This document shows positions 21,478 to 42,375 of a stretch of 64,000 bases of DNA, piece by piece (the first letter of the stretch is position 1; each line of letters begins with the position of its first letter). This stretch comes from Bigelowiella natans CCMP2755 (Eukaryota; Cercozoa; Chlorarachniophyceae). The translations under genes were made by a program, and so were the position numbers. The stretch covers positions 62,001 to 126,000 of the forward strand of contig ADNK01000904.1 in NCBI GenBank assembly GCA_000320545.1, given 5' to 3'. The notes beneath the pieces are model-generated. The model saw nothing but the letters and a program-made list of their open reading frames with translations. It was not told the DNA's origin and ran no database searches.

Positions 21478-23157
21478 TCATATAACTTTCCTGATTTCTT
21501 GTGAATTCCCTTCATCATACTTTGAGAGATTCGCCTTGTGCCTTCGTTTCCCAGGCCTTCCCTATAATAAAAAGAGAATGAATTTTCGACACAAAAGCAC
21601 TTTTTGAGTAGAGAGAATGTATCGCACCCTTGAACACGCGCCTCCAGTCTTAGCAACAAGTTGGCAAGCAAATGGTGATGCACACGTTATGACAACGAGC
21701 ATGATCACATAGAACCCTCCTATATCTTGGAACGAGGAATATCCTAAACATAATTCATCGATGTGGCGTCATTCTAGCTAGGGTTGCCCATCAGCGCTTT
21801 TGGTACTACCAGATTCACGACCCCAATATCCTGATCCAGGCGTGGATAATTTGGACCTCAATGGGCATCCATGCCTGTTTCACAATACTTGTGTTAGTTT
21901 CTGATAGATTGTGTATCATATCATGATCATGCAAGGAATAGAACCTGGAAGGCCATGTAACATTGACATGGCATTGTTCTTTATCTTCGTATACCTGCAA
22001 ATCGTCATGTAAGGGCGACGCATATAGAGCATTTTGGTATCGTCACTACCATTAACAATAATTATTATAATGATCAATATCAATAACTTTTTTTTTCCTA
22101 CCACCTATATAGTATAAAAAGTAATGATGATATTATTATTAGAACTTGATTCTTCACCTTAATAGGCCCTGAATCAAAATGCGGAGAGCATATCAAATGA
22201 TATGTCACAACCCTCTCATGGTCCTGTTATACCAATGCAGGTCAGGTTGCAGAAACTGAAGTCCATAGAAGGCCATACGTGGCATGGTGTTAATATTCGT
22301 AGGAATTTTTCCGCTTGCGATTTCGAAAGGTGAAATCCCATTCCCTTTCCAGCATCTTTCCATTCCTTTGGCCTAGATATTTTACAGTCTAAAAAACTGA
22401 ACAGCCTTTTGCGAACGTGCGAAATTTATACGTGTCTCTCTCAGTTAAAGCGTCAACTCGACCAGGCCTTCGAAACGTCACCTCAACTGTAATGTTTGAA
22501 TTCAACAGCTTAAATTTGAACATTAGGCAATTAAATTAATTTCTATTTACCTCCCTTCAATGGATCTTTAGGATCAATCAAAGTTGTATGCTTGAGTGTT
22601 GGATCTCCCAGCGGAAGGCACGTTAATCTAAGACAAGAAAGATTACTATATTGAGCATAAAAGCATTTATAAAACTAGGATAGTATTGACCCATGCATAA
22701 ATATGTGGGAGCCTACAGATACTCGATATCCGACAGAATTCTCCAAACCATTGCAGGCACCTGGTTTCTGCAACATTTTAAGTCAAGGGTAAACTCTTAG
22801 CCTCCATCTCTTCAACTTTACCGTTGTGATTACACCACAAGGAGAGAAATAGTACTGATAATCTTTTCCCTCTGAAACATCCGAAGTTGACCATAGCTAA
22901 TAACACAACATCGCGCAAATAACGCACAATCAATACATACACGTGAAATGAAAAACGCAACGATGTTGTCAGACCCATCCTTCTTGCAGATGCAATGGAG
23001 AAAGATCATAGACGTAATCATTTTCATTCATTGTCTTCGAGAATCTGCAGGAAGACGAAGCGTAGATAACCAGGGCCTATAAGAGGAAGTACGTTATTAC
23101 AGTATTGTAAGATATTGAAAAAAAATGTACTTGGAGCAGGAGAATGATGCAGAGCAT
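21478..23157 (-). CDS. MRH (mannose-6-phosphate receptor homology) type I membrane protein, 12 exons
   Basis: Likely a lectin-like cargo receptor or ATG27/M6PR-like protein of the secretory or endosomal system. Exons: 23157-23131, 23076-22975, 22896-22822, 22767-22691, 22627-22551, 22486-22432, 22372-22233, 22168-22158, 21994-21945, 21874-21810, 21743-21628, 21561-21478; 292 residues in phase. Signal peptide MLCIIIL-like (MLCIILLLQALVIYASSS); MRH core YVYDLSPLHLQEGWLWS, DYQYYFSPCGVITT, GACNGLENSVGYRVS, LPLGDPTL, and the closing EQCHVNVTWPSRHGCPL, which matches the family's C.Y.F.W.T..ACP end; then one span GGFYVIMLVVITCASPF and a short basic cytosolic tail. The 11-nt exon 22168-22158 and the exon before it were chosen by phase alone and are the weakest part. 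The sugar-binding residues were not verified. Confidence 0.75.
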
Positions 23158-24059
23158 CAAGTTCTGATTCCGGGAACAACTATGTTAGAAACATCCCTTC
23201 CGGATGGCCACGTCCGCCATTCTTCGAAATACTTTTTGATAATTTAAAATATCGCTCTATACTCCCAGATGGATATTTTATGTACACTTTCTACGAAACT
23301 TAAAACCTGTCAATCAAATTTTTGATGACGAATTGTAGACATATGCGTTTCCATGATGTATTCAGAAAGGTAAATGTCCTGTATTTCATCATTTCCGAAT
23401 AAATAAACCGTGGGTACTCAATTTTCAATATTGAAAAAAAAAATCGGACCTAATGAAAAAACTCGCCGGATAGTTCCGGCTTGTCTACGGATTACAAAAA
23501 TATCCCACAATAATTTATAATTATCCCCTAAATTTATCAGAAAAAGTTAAAATTAGGGTGCTTATAAAAGCGGCTTGCGTCCCTTCTTGCTTCCCTGACT
23601 TTGCGCACCTTGAAGCTTCTCGAAAGAGAGAGTCTGAGATGATTAAAAGCGAATATCTTGGTACAAAAATTCAATATTGTATTTTTAAAAAGAGACGGAG
23701 CAGAAAAGGCAGACTTGGTCGTAAGCGAGCGAATGCCTTTTCTTTCACAACGTTTCAACTTGATAGATGGTGGATCGTAATAGGTATAAATACCATATTA
23801 GAAACAATAAAAAACCTTTTCAGATTCTAAACCTCTCTCTTTCCTTTGTTTTACCACTCGCCCTTCCCCTGCTGCTGCAAGGTCCAAATCAAAGAAAGAA
23901 GTTTTCAGGGGATAAACTTTTCCACACTCTTTTTACACCTTTGCTAGTGGCGTGTTGCTTGGTCAGACCTCACAACATTACCCTTTCGGCAGAGGAAGAG
24001 AGGGAGCTTACCCGCTCCATTGGAGGAACAGGGAAATTTGTTACACCATCGGAAGTCAG
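23158..24059. promoter_or_regulatory. Divergent intergenic region
   Basis: Region between the MRH gene start and the chromatin-protein start; must contain both promoters. Open frames at 23537-23758 and 23558-24135 on opposite strands overlap and lack any family signal. An in-frame methionine at 23952 could extend the chromatin protein by 36 residues. Confidence 0.4.
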
Positions 24060-27000
24060 ATGGTGCAGCAGCACCCAGCGGCAGTACTTGGCCAAGACCC
24101 AGAGCTGCAACTTCTCGGTCCTGAGTGGAAAGTAAAACCTACAGAAGATGTACAAACAGGAGCCTCGAAAGTGTATGTCGGACCGAAAGGGAACGAATTT
24201 GTATCCTTGCGGGAGGCATGGAAAGCAGCGGGCTACACAGACGGTGATGAGTTCCTGAAGACGGGGCATCCGTGGATAGGCCAGCGGGTTGCAACGCTAA
24301 ATATTCGAGACATGGACAACAATATTCATTTTCCTCTCATTGCAGGTGACGCGTATTTTTGGAGGTAAAGCACTAGATGGGACGGTCGTCTCATGGTTAC
24401 CACCAAATGGTGATGAGATTGCGTTGTGGCACGTTGAACACGATGACGGAGATTCGGAAGACCTGGTAAACAATAAAACATTTAAAATGAGTCGTCACAT
24501 ACGAATCAATAAACGTTTTTATTTTCTAAAAGGAGGAGTCAGAGGCCGAGGAAGCACTCGAGGAGTTCTTTCTGCGTCCAAACAGTAGGGTAGAAGCCAG
24601 TTTTCAAGGAAAGTGGTATCCTGGGGTTCTCAGGAAGGTATTACACGCAAATTTCTGTAATGATTGATCATAATGTTCTTTCAAATCATCGAAATAACTG
24701 TATGTTTTTGGATAATCGATGTAATCATCGTTTGGCTTTGGACAGATCGTCAGGTCGAAGTTGGAACCATATGGAGTAAAATGCGATTCTGATAAAAACA
24801 ATTCAATGCTTCTCTGGGTACAATTTTTATTGCTATTTTCCTTCTATGAATTAATTTTTGGATCAATTTGGCCGATCAGGTTCCTCGAAAAAACGTAAAA
24901 ATACCGCCGGAAAAGGTTTCAAATACCTCACTAGTACAGGGGCAAAGTGTGAACCGCGCACTGATGGAGCATAAAATAGATGAAGGGGACGATAGAAGCA
25001 AAACAGAGCGAGGAAGTCGTCCTCAAAAGCAACGCCGTCGAACTGAAGTTGCGAGCGCACGTAAACAACCCCAGGCCGGAAGGAGACGTCCTGGCCGACC
25101 GCGGGCTTCTCCTAACAGTAACTCTATACCAAAAAATCATGCTACAGTCGCAAACATAGAGAAAATTCGGCCTCCAATGCTTCAGTGCACTGAAACTTCA
25201 CCCAAGATTATGAGTTGGAACGAATATCAGAAGATGCACAAAGGACGCAATGTTACAACCGATGAGTGGAGGCAGTATGTACGTCTGACTCTTGGGAACA
25301 CCACACCATTAAACAAGTCGAAGGAATCTAAGCTAGAGATAGTATCGCAGTCACCAAAACCAAACGATGGGAAAAGAGTGAGGAAAAAAAAAGTCAATCC
25401 AGATTTCTTGTGGGGGGATGAGCTACGTAACCCTAAACGAGCGCTTGTGGAAAAATTGGAGAGATATGAATTCGAATCTGCTCTAGCATCCACAAAAGCG
25501 GGATCAACCGATGCGAATGATGATAAATGTGGTATTTGTGGCACAGGGGGCAACCTTCTATGTTGCGATGGACCATGCTTGAGAGCGTTTCACATTAAAT
25601 GCCTAGGACTACAAGAAAAGGATGTTCCAAATACAGAATGGTTTTGTAAAGACTGTGCTGTGGGACAGGAACCAAGGAAAATAATAAAAAAGGGAAGACC
25701 GCGTCCTCCTCCTATTCAGCTTCCAATGAATAAGAGGAAGACTGAAGCGAAGGGGGGCATCCAGTCTGCTCCTCTCCCACGGCGGTCAGGTAAGAAGCAG
25801 CGATTTAAAAAACAAGAGGGAACCCCTTCCGGCAAAAACATAATGGCTGGGACACCAAGGTCAACGCGGCGTAATGCAGGTGTACCCTCTCGTTTCAAAG
25901 ATGGTTACATTGCAATGAAAACTCCTCAAAATGCCACCAGAAAAAGGGCTTCAAAATCAGAGCCCAACAAGGGTAACAAGCGACAGAAAGTCAAGAGTCT
26001 AGAATCAGTTGAGGAGCAGAAAGCAAAATTAGAGCAACGGATACGAGCTCTTGAGACTTTCCTAAACAAAAATAATAAACCTTCATCCCCTTCATCCCCT
26101 TCATCCTTCAACAGGCCAACAAGTGTGCCGACTCCAAAGTCTGCTCCCGTCACCCCAATAGCTCCAAAATCTGTCCCGTCTCACACAATGCTTCCTGATA
26201 TTGATCTAAGTGGTGATACCTTAGAACCATGGAGACGGTGCACTAGTTGTAATACGGGACGGAGGAGCATGACATGTGCTAAAACGATGTGTGCGGTATG
26301 CTGTCGATCGTCCGGGCCTTGCTATACACACACTCGCTTCTTTCCAGGAGACACTTTAAAAATCTTCAAGGGTCCGTTTCAGGGTCGACAAGGGATCATG
26401 ATGAAGAAATTTGGAAGGTCGATATCCCTAAAGACTGGGGAAGAAGCAACTGCCTTGATCTGGGTCGACGAGACCTACTTAAGCTTGGAGAAAAAGGGGG
26501 AAAAGCATGATGAATTGCTCAAGGCAATCTCCAACAAACAGAGTGATAAGAAGAAATCATCTTCGAGGCAAAGAGTCAAAAAGAGAGTTCACAATCGCAA
26601 CGGTGTCCAACGAGCACTCTGTCATGGTGCTGAAGTGTCTACACCTTATGGAACTGGTCTGGTGCAGTGTACACGGGAAGCTAGTGACATTGTCCAGGTT
26701 CTTATTTTCTCTCAATATCATGAAAGGAAAAATAATGTACTGTGTTGCATCAGGTCGACCTTAAATACTGCCATGCATTCCTTCAATCATCAAAGTGCAA
26801 GTTGGTATACAAGCCTCCGATAAGAAAGAAGAGAAAATCATCATTAACGCCTCTTGATTTCAAGAAAATTAGCACCCCTAGGATGAAACGACAAACCTCG
26901 GCTCCGCTTAGATTCAAGAAGGCTCAGCTCAGAAAACCTATGCTGCTGTGCTTCGAGCTCTTGATGTAATTTACCAGTTTCTAGTAGCAAATGTCGCAAT

Positions 27001-27904
27001 GTCTTATTTTTGTTCTCTTTCCAAAGGAGTTTGAAACGTCACAAATATGGTCCGACTTTCGGCGAACCTGTTCCGGTTTCAGTTCCCGGATATCACGATA
27101 TGATTAAACGACCCATGGATCTGGGAACAATTGAGAGTTTCATCTTCGAAAAAAATGACTACAACATCGAAAACTTCGCATCCGATGTTGCTTTGGTGTG
27201 GTCTAATGCAATGCGATTCAACCCCCCTCAACATCCTATCCATGAAATGGCGGTGGTCTTGAAAAAATTCTGTGAAGAAAGGGTTGCGCGAATTCGACAG
27301 CAAATTAGAAGTATAGAACGTAGTTTGTCTCTAAAAGAAAAGCAGAAGGAGAAGCAAAAACAAAGGTTAAAGGAAGGAAAGAAGACGAAAAAGGGAGTGG
27401 CAGGCGATGTAGCTGGTCTTGATGATGAAGTTAGAAAGCTTGCTGAGAAAATGGAGCAGATGCGAAGGCGGTTGAATTCGATGTCAAGTTCTGCATCGAA
27501 ACCGAAGACAAAATCGAAGTCAAAATCGAAATCTAGACCTAAGAAAAAGGGTGTCTCAATACAAGAAAGACAAGCCCTAAAGCAACAAATCATCCAGCTC
27601 GGTCCAGAAGATCTAAATGGAGTTGCAGAAATAGTGCGTGACGCCATGCCTGGATCTCATGATAGTACGGAGGTACAAAAATAACACATCAAGGACAATT
27701 TTTAGCTTACTTGGCGTTGAAACTTGCCCGAAAACTTAAATCGACTGGTTACTTTTTTAGGTGGAGGTTGACTTAGAAATCCTTGAGGACAGGACGATAA
27801 GGGAGCTTCAAAAGTATGTTGCAGAATGTATACATGAGCGTAGTATGGAGCAAGAGGAGGAATCTTCAAGTGAGGAAGAGGATTCCAGTGACGAAGATTA
27901 CTGA
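24060..27904 (+). CDS. BET-like chromatin reader: Tudor-like, AT-hook, PHD, KOW-like, bromodomain, NET
   Basis: A nuclear histone reader of 1090 residues. Exons: 24060-24287, 24346-24465, 24533-24637, 24880-26697, 26754-26965, 27027-27672, 27761-27904, all in phase. Domains in order: a Tudor/PTM-like module at about 70-150 (GGKALDGTVVSWLPP, HVEHDDGDSEDL, GKWYPGVLRK); AT-hook GRRRPGRPR at about 218; PHD finger at about 367-412 (KCGICGTGGNLLCCDGPCLRAFH, with WFCKDC closing it); a second AT-hook-like KKGRPRPPP; a Cys-rich zinc cluster at about 604-636 (CTSCNTGRRSMTC, CAVCCRSSGPC); a KOW-like turn FKGPFQGRQGIMMKKFG; bromodomain at about 829-925 (PVPVSVPGYHDMIKRPMDL, FNPP); a Lys-rich coiled coil; and a C-terminal NET domain (VEVDLEILEDRTIRELQKYV) followed by an acidic tail. 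Bromodomain plus NET is the BET core. BRD2-4 have two bromodomains; plant GTE proteins have one. Confidence 0.92.
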
Positions 27905-28801
27905 TTTCTACCAGTCTTTTTCCCTCTCAAAAGGACATGTCTAAACCAATTGTGGATTGTACATTAAAAATTGTACCGTAACGGAAGCTGATGTAAATAA
28001 AAAATGTATGCTATGAAAAGTTAGAAGTTCATAATCTTCAAGTTCAAATTTTGCACGCATGCCTTTCATGTTCGAACAAGCGATGTCAATTGCTTGACTG
28101 GTGGCCGCGCGCGCGTCGTCAGCCACACCCGCCGCGGGCTGCGCATGAAGAAAATATGAATGTACCGGGTTGGTCGACTAGCTATGCGTATGTACGTACT
28201 AACTGGGTGGGTGGCATTAGGTAGATCTAGTAGATGTACGACGTACGTATACGTACTGCGCGCAGCGTCTTGTGTCGATCAGACGAAGTCTGCGCACGTG
28301 CACCCGCCAAGCATGCTAGCTAGCTAGCATGCCAAATGAATGTGACATGTGAAACGGATGTCATATCATGTGTTGCGCGATGCATGATGATTGCACCATC
28401 TAGCCATCTAAGCCATCATCGCTGCAACGCATCCAGGCTAGCAGATCATCAGGGGCTAGTGCACATCTAACAGCTACATGCTTTTGCTCATTTTGTGGTC
28501 ACATTGTGCACATATATATGTGCAAATCAGGATGACCATTGAAAAAATTTAATTTGTTAATTACATCCGTCTCATATGTGCAAATGCAATCTGTGGACTC
28601 ATCTAGCGCTAGTTGTCCACACCAGCTAGAGCACATTGCGCAACAATGCAATGTGACACAGTGTGACACCACACCAGTGCAGTAGTGGCACAATGCAGTA
28701 GCACAATGCAGCAGCGTCGCTTTGCGAGGGTGTGCCTTGCTGGCTTGTACGATACACCATGCCGCCATCTCTAGCCATTATAAAAATTTTATTGTTATTA
28801 C
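27905..28801. other. Convergent spacer carrying a copy of the 3' element
   Basis: No gene seen. Strong spacer composition: CGCGCGCG near 28110, the perfect palindrome GCATGCTAGCTAGCTAGCATGC near 28310-28332, and repeat copy 2 at 28524-28577. Confidence 0.55.
28524..28577 (-). repeat. Dispersed 3' element, copy 2
   Basis: On the minus strand: ATGAGACGGATGTAATTAAC, then AAATTTTTTCAATGGTCATC, then CTGATTTGC. It aligns over about 50 nt with copy 1 (55866-55921). It lies about 225 nt downstream of, and in sense with, the gene ending at 28802. Confidence 0.8.
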
Positions 28802-30208
28802 TTACACATCACACATAATATCCAACCTGCTCTTTGGATAGTGCTCTTGAAAATATACATTCATACCCTCTGGGATCACGATGTCAAGGTCTTTGATGAA
28901 CCTAAAAAACGAACCAGAAGCAATTTAAATAAAAGTACCTATCTGTAGGCACTATACCTAACGAAATAGTATATCCTGTAATGAAGAAAGTGCTACCTTT
29001 CACTATCAAATTGTTTTTCTTCTGCATCTTCAACATTAGCTTTCATTGGGAGTTTAATATTCGACTTCGGATAAAATTTCCAAAGAAGATCGCGATAAAA
29101 TTCCCTTTCGCCGTCATGCACCGTCCTTCGGAAGACCCCAAAGAGTAGAACCCTTAGTATGTTGCACGCATAAGACTTAGATGCAATAGTGCCATCTTAA
29201 TTTCATCATCACCTTTCGCATCGAAGAATGAGTCGATAGTACCGCATCTTCTTTTTCACTTTTTTCGACAAACGGAGATATCGTGACCCGAAAAGCTCCG
29301 ACACCTTCTCCCCTCGGAGCACTGGTTGGCAAACCTGAAGTCTCCAACATCTGGATAACGCGTACCTGGGAAATTAATGCAACTGAAATATACAATTACT
29401 CACCTGCGATATTCGAGGATGCTACCGAATCCATTCGATCCCCCACCATATCGCACGCGATACGCCCTTAATCCCGTTTGGCCAATCAAGGTCCCGGCTA
29501 CCCAGATCATATACTAAGCATACATGACCTATGTAGCAGCACATAGATGAAGAAGTACAAGAATCAGTACTTCAGTTAGTCAGAGCTCATACAATTTTGC
29601 GAAGAGATCGACCATATATGATGGATTCTCTTTATACAAAAATATTATTACCCAGAGCCAAATGTGTCATGAGGTTGTGATCGAGACTTAAAAGCACCTG
29701 CAGTAACAGATCATCGTCTATAAAGTTGGAATAAAGAATATCTTCGATATTTTTCACCCCTTCGAAGTCGTTCGCTTCGCAATGTGAAGACATTATCCTT
29801 ACAAAGTTAATCTGCATTGCGAACAATCCATGCTTATCAAGATCCATATTTTTCAGCTTGACTTTCATCTCTCACCTCATTTCGCGGAATTCCGAGATTT
29901 GGCAGCTCATGTAAGACTTCGATTCCGTCAGTCAAATTAATGAAATACTTTATCAGTAAATTATTGACATTTTCGAGCGTTCGAGTCTCCCCTTGTTTCC
30001 TTCCAGCTTTTTCCTCACAAAGTTCTCGCTTAGCATTAAGTGGGGTTGATATTGAGACATTTCCTTTGGAAGTAAGATGCGATCTGGTTTCGCATTTTCC
30101 AACCTCAGTTAAACGATTCGCTAACGTTCCGAGTTTTAAAATGATCGCCCTCTGCTTAGCTTCCAGCTTCAAAAGCTTGTGGCTATTGCCACTGTGGGCA
30201 TCGACCAT
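28802..30208 (-). CDS. Unidentified multi-exon protein
   Basis: Not recognised. Firm exons: 30208-29876 (from ATG), 29811-29698, 29365-29213, 29152-28997 and 28901-28802 (stop). The N-terminal 150 residues look helical, possibly armadillo-like (NNLLIKYFINLTDGIEVLH; NIEDILYSNFIDDDLLLQ). The C-terminus reads EREFYRDLLWKFYPKSNIKL and ends RLDIMCDV. The middle is ambiguous. Exon 29365-29213 is 153 nt and open in two frames, and the exon before it can end at 29404 or about 29454. The chain that keeps phase to the last exons reads YALSRCWRLQ in this exon, whereas the other frame (VRVIQMLETSGLPTSAP) looks more protein-like. cDNA would settle it. Divergent from the small plus-strand gene at 30409. 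Confidence 0.55.
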
Positions 30209-30408
30209 TCAGAGCTACTTATTAGCCCCCTCCATCACTGCCAACTTGTCATTATCATCCGTTTGTAGCTCCTTTATTTCCATTCTAACTCTTAATCGTC
30301 ATGTGAGCCATGCTGCAGATCTATGGGTTGGTTCAGGTTCCATGCGAGTCTGAGAGTATATCGTAGGAGGGGAGTGAGAGAGTAGCGCGACAACGTAAAA
30401 ACGACAAC

Positions 30409-30812
30409 ATGTATTTCCTTGTCGCAGCAGGAAAACGGCGTCCCCCAATGAAAGCATCACAATTCACAACATCAGATCAGATCTTCGGCTCATCATTAGG
30501 GAAGCAGGAATCTATGGCGAAGTTAGAGAATCAACAGGAACCTACTTCCCGCATTGCTAACGGTATTCCGCCGGAGTTAAAGTCAAGAGTGGAAGGACAT
30601 TTCGTGTGGATTGAGTTGAACGATGATCTCTTCCAAGCCGCGACTGGAAAGGGTATCTGTATGATAATGTAGGAATTCATACACTTTAGTTTATTTTCCT
30701 ATAAAATTGGCCATCAACAATGTTTACTTTAAAATCAGGCCAGATCTCTGATTTTTCTAAGAAGCTCAAGGGCACCAAGCGGACCACCGCATTCGACTTG
30801 CAGTATAAGTAG
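30409..30812 (+). CDS. Small unidentified protein, 2 exons
   Basis: Exons 30409-30652 and 30739-30812 join in phase (donor GTATCT, acceptor AAATCAG) and end QISDFSKKLKGTKRTTAFDL. The protein is about 90-105 residues, polar, without signal peptide or membrane span; GHFVWIELNDDLFQAATGKG is the most conserved-looking part. The start could be 30409 or the in-frame ATG at 30448, since a good acceptor-like CTTGTCGCAG lies between them. No family recognised. A hydrophobic open frame on the other strand (30994-30686) overlaps exon 2 and is rejected. Confidence 0.5.
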
Positions 30813-31585
30813 TACACTAAAGCAAAAAAAAGAACACCATCAACTAAGACAGAATTGGCGAATAGAAGAACTGAAAGTGTGCAAATATAAATCAAAAGGC
30901 TTTTGAATGATGACCGTTCCGTGTCGGAGGAAAGAGCTTTTGTAAAGTGGATAGTCCCCGGGGATGACAAGGGTAGAAGTCGAACGAGTTTCAACTCAAT
31001 TTCACCAAACTAACTTTTTGTCCGTCAATAATGCGCGCATTTGTTTTTGCCATATATTAAAAGGCAACAGTGCGGACTCAAACGGTCCATCTAAGTTGGC
31101 AATCGAAAGATACTGCAATGCAAACGACATGTACGTTTTAAAGTGCGCAGTTGTTGCCCTCTATTCTTCCTCTCTTTCTTCTTCTGCTCACTTCTACATT
31201 TTCTGATTGAAGATCTTCACGGATAAGCGTCAAATCAACTTCACGTTTGCCTTCATTGCTACTTTCACGATTCGAAATGAAGGTAGAGGAATAATCTGGA
31301 ATCATTATTAGCATCTATACAATCATCTCGATTGCTGATCCTGGTGATGATGATGGTACTGACGATTGATTTAACTATGAGTAGCAATCGGTGTAACATA
31401 CCAATATTTACTTCATTACGTCTCCCTAAATAGTCTGTTTATATTTGTTTCTTCGCATACACTGATAAAAAGCAACGAAAGTCACGTGCAGTTCGTGGAA
31501 TCGCTTCTTGGTGGAAGAAGAGGTAGTTAGTTGCACTATCCATACACTGTTACAGAAATCCGAGAAATGGGGGCGCGTATAAATT

Positions 31586-31630
<45 letters not shown>

Positions 31631-31644
31631 GTGTAGTATATATA

Positions 31645-31687
<43 letters not shown>

Positions 31688-31799
31688 GTTTCCCATGGAA
31701 GCATATCCCATGTATGCTAAACAAACTAGAGGTGGTATCAAACAACATGTGAAAATGCTTGCTATTAAAACTCCCTTCAAACACGTGTTCTCGCCATAA
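30813..31799. other. Gap before the kinase gene; (AT)n blocks
   Basis: No supported gene. Two (AT)n blocks at about 31588-31627 and 31645-31684. A 5' exon or promoter of the kinase gene may lie here. Confidence 0.45.
31588..31684. repeat. (AT)n microsatellites
   Basis: Two (AT)n blocks of about 40 bp separated by 17 bp. Confidence 0.95.
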
Positions 31800-40847
<9,048 letters not shown>

Positions 40848-41892
40848 GATCTCCTACGACCAAAAATCATTAAGATCATCATCTTTAGAATTATTGGTGT
40901 ATTTATTTACTATGAAGTTGTTGAGTTATGTTCATTCTCAAGATTAAAACAAATCTAAATGAGGTCATTTTGCCGTACAATGAGCGCTTTTTGGACAGAA
41001 AGGCATGCTTTGCAACGCTAGCTAGAATGCTGCAGGTGACACCCATCTAGCCATAAAAATGCAACATCGTATATGCATGTGCCAAATATGACATTGCAAT
41101 GTGTTGCATATATGCATGCAAAATCAAGTGCGGTTTCCATTCGAGCAAAGTAATGATTGATTATTGTAACGCCCAGACGTACGTACGTTGTGCAAGCCGC
41201 ACGTGCGCTGTGTATGTTGTTACAATAATGTTCATATTGCGTGCGACGCGCACATTAATAAAAATATATGCACATTGTGTACGTCGCACGACACGGCGCA
41301 CATATATACGTGCCATATATACTAGCGCATGTTGACAAGTAGTATGTACATAGAGAACATATGTGCCGGCCAGCACAATGCATGCTGTGGAAGATATTCT
41401 ACAATTCATGTTTAGCTAGATTATCTAGCTGTGCATTCACTTCGCCAGAACACCAGGAACATGTAACAGCTTCGCTGTCAATTCAATGCTCCTTACTACA
41501 TTAAATGTGGCACACATTTGATCTATTTTAGCGAAAATTGGCTTCGATTCAGGATTTTTGGAAGCTATGGACTAGACCTTGCATTACTACTTTCCGGCCC
41601 TCTTGCGTTCTTGGCGACGTTTTCGTCTGATGTGTGTGTAGTAAATGCCACTTTGTTAATTATTTTCGAAAGAAAGCGGATTGATGCTCATTCTCATATT
41701 TTCTGGGTTATAAGTTTTTGACACATAAACAATTAGCAACATTTCCGGTTGCATTACAAAATGGGTATCATTATAGCTATCGTAAGTGATAAACAATTCG
41801 GTATCACTTCATTCTCCGTCTGCGTTTTTTCTTCCATTTTGCCCTCATTCCTCCGCGGACTGTTGTGAACAACGAACAAAAATTTATTTTAA
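40848..41892. other. Convergent spacer
   Basis: From about 41000 to 41420 the sequence has the CpG/TGCATG spacer composition (ACGTACGTACG, GCACGTGCGC). A 67-residue open frame at 41518-41721 has a hydrophobic stretch but no splice or family support. A weak copy of the 3' element lies at 41790-41822. Confidence 0.5.
41790..41822 (-). repeat. Possible fourth, diverged copy of the 3' element
   Basis: On the minus strand CAGACGGAGAATGAAGTG followed by a GAAT word resembles GAGACGGATGTAATGAAGTG...GAAT of copy 1 with a 2-nt gap. It is downstream of, and in sense with, the gene ending at 41893. The second half of the element is not preserved. Confidence 0.4.
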
Positions 41893-42375
41893 CTACATGC
41901 CATTCAGCATTCCTACAATTAGCCAGAAAATATTTCTCTTGAGGCTAGCCGTGATCATATTCATTGTAAAAATGCAAAATTCATAAATCCCATCCCTCCT
42001 AATCCCGAAATATGTACTTTTCAATGCAGAATGAACGATTTCTGGAAGAATAAAGGGATTTTCTCGTTGCGGGCCAACACTAGCACTTCTTGACGCTGAA
42101 GCTTTTCTCTGCGACTCATCGACAAAGACACTGTTGCATGAATGTTGTCCGGGGATGGCAGGGTTTGAGAGGGCATTGGGGTTGCTACTCCTTCCACGTG
42201 GTGAAACAGTCGACGAGAGCGACAATGGCGCGGGACTGAGATTTGATAGGGGAAGGAAGACCGCTATTGCAACCCACAGGAAAATTACCAAAAGCGGGAT
42301 CGGATTTAACCAGTTACTTCCATGAGCATTCTTTGTGAAAGTCGGCCTGGAGGCATGCGTATGGAAAAGAAACAC
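41893..42375 (-). CDS. Unidentified small membrane protein, apparently intronless
   Basis: A single open frame of 160 residues. After about 25 polar residues comes one clear span (PIPLLVIFLWVAIAVFLPL), a Ser/Pro/Asn-rich region, and a second moderately hydrophobic end (NIFWLIVGML). No family recognised. It is unusual here in having no intron; an upstream exon cannot be excluded. If the first span acts as a signal anchor, most of the protein would face the lumen or cell exterior. Confidence 0.5.
   Translation of the reverse strand: MFLFHTHASRPTFTKNAHGSNWLNPIPLLVIFLWVAIAVFLPLSNLSPAPLSLSSTVSPRGRSSNPNALSNPAIPGQHSCNSVFVDESQRKASASRSASVGPQRENPFILPEIVHSALKSTYFGIRRDGIYEFCIFTMNMITASLKRNIFWLIVGMLNGM

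Noticed and set aside
23537-24135. Overlapping frames on both strands upstream of the chromatin gene
   Set aside because: No family match, no consistent splice phase; they lie in a divergent promoter region.
30686-30994. Hydrophobic 102-residue frame on the minus strand
   Set aside because: It overlaps plus-strand exon 30739-30812, which joins in phase with 30409-30652; no splice or start support on the minus strand.
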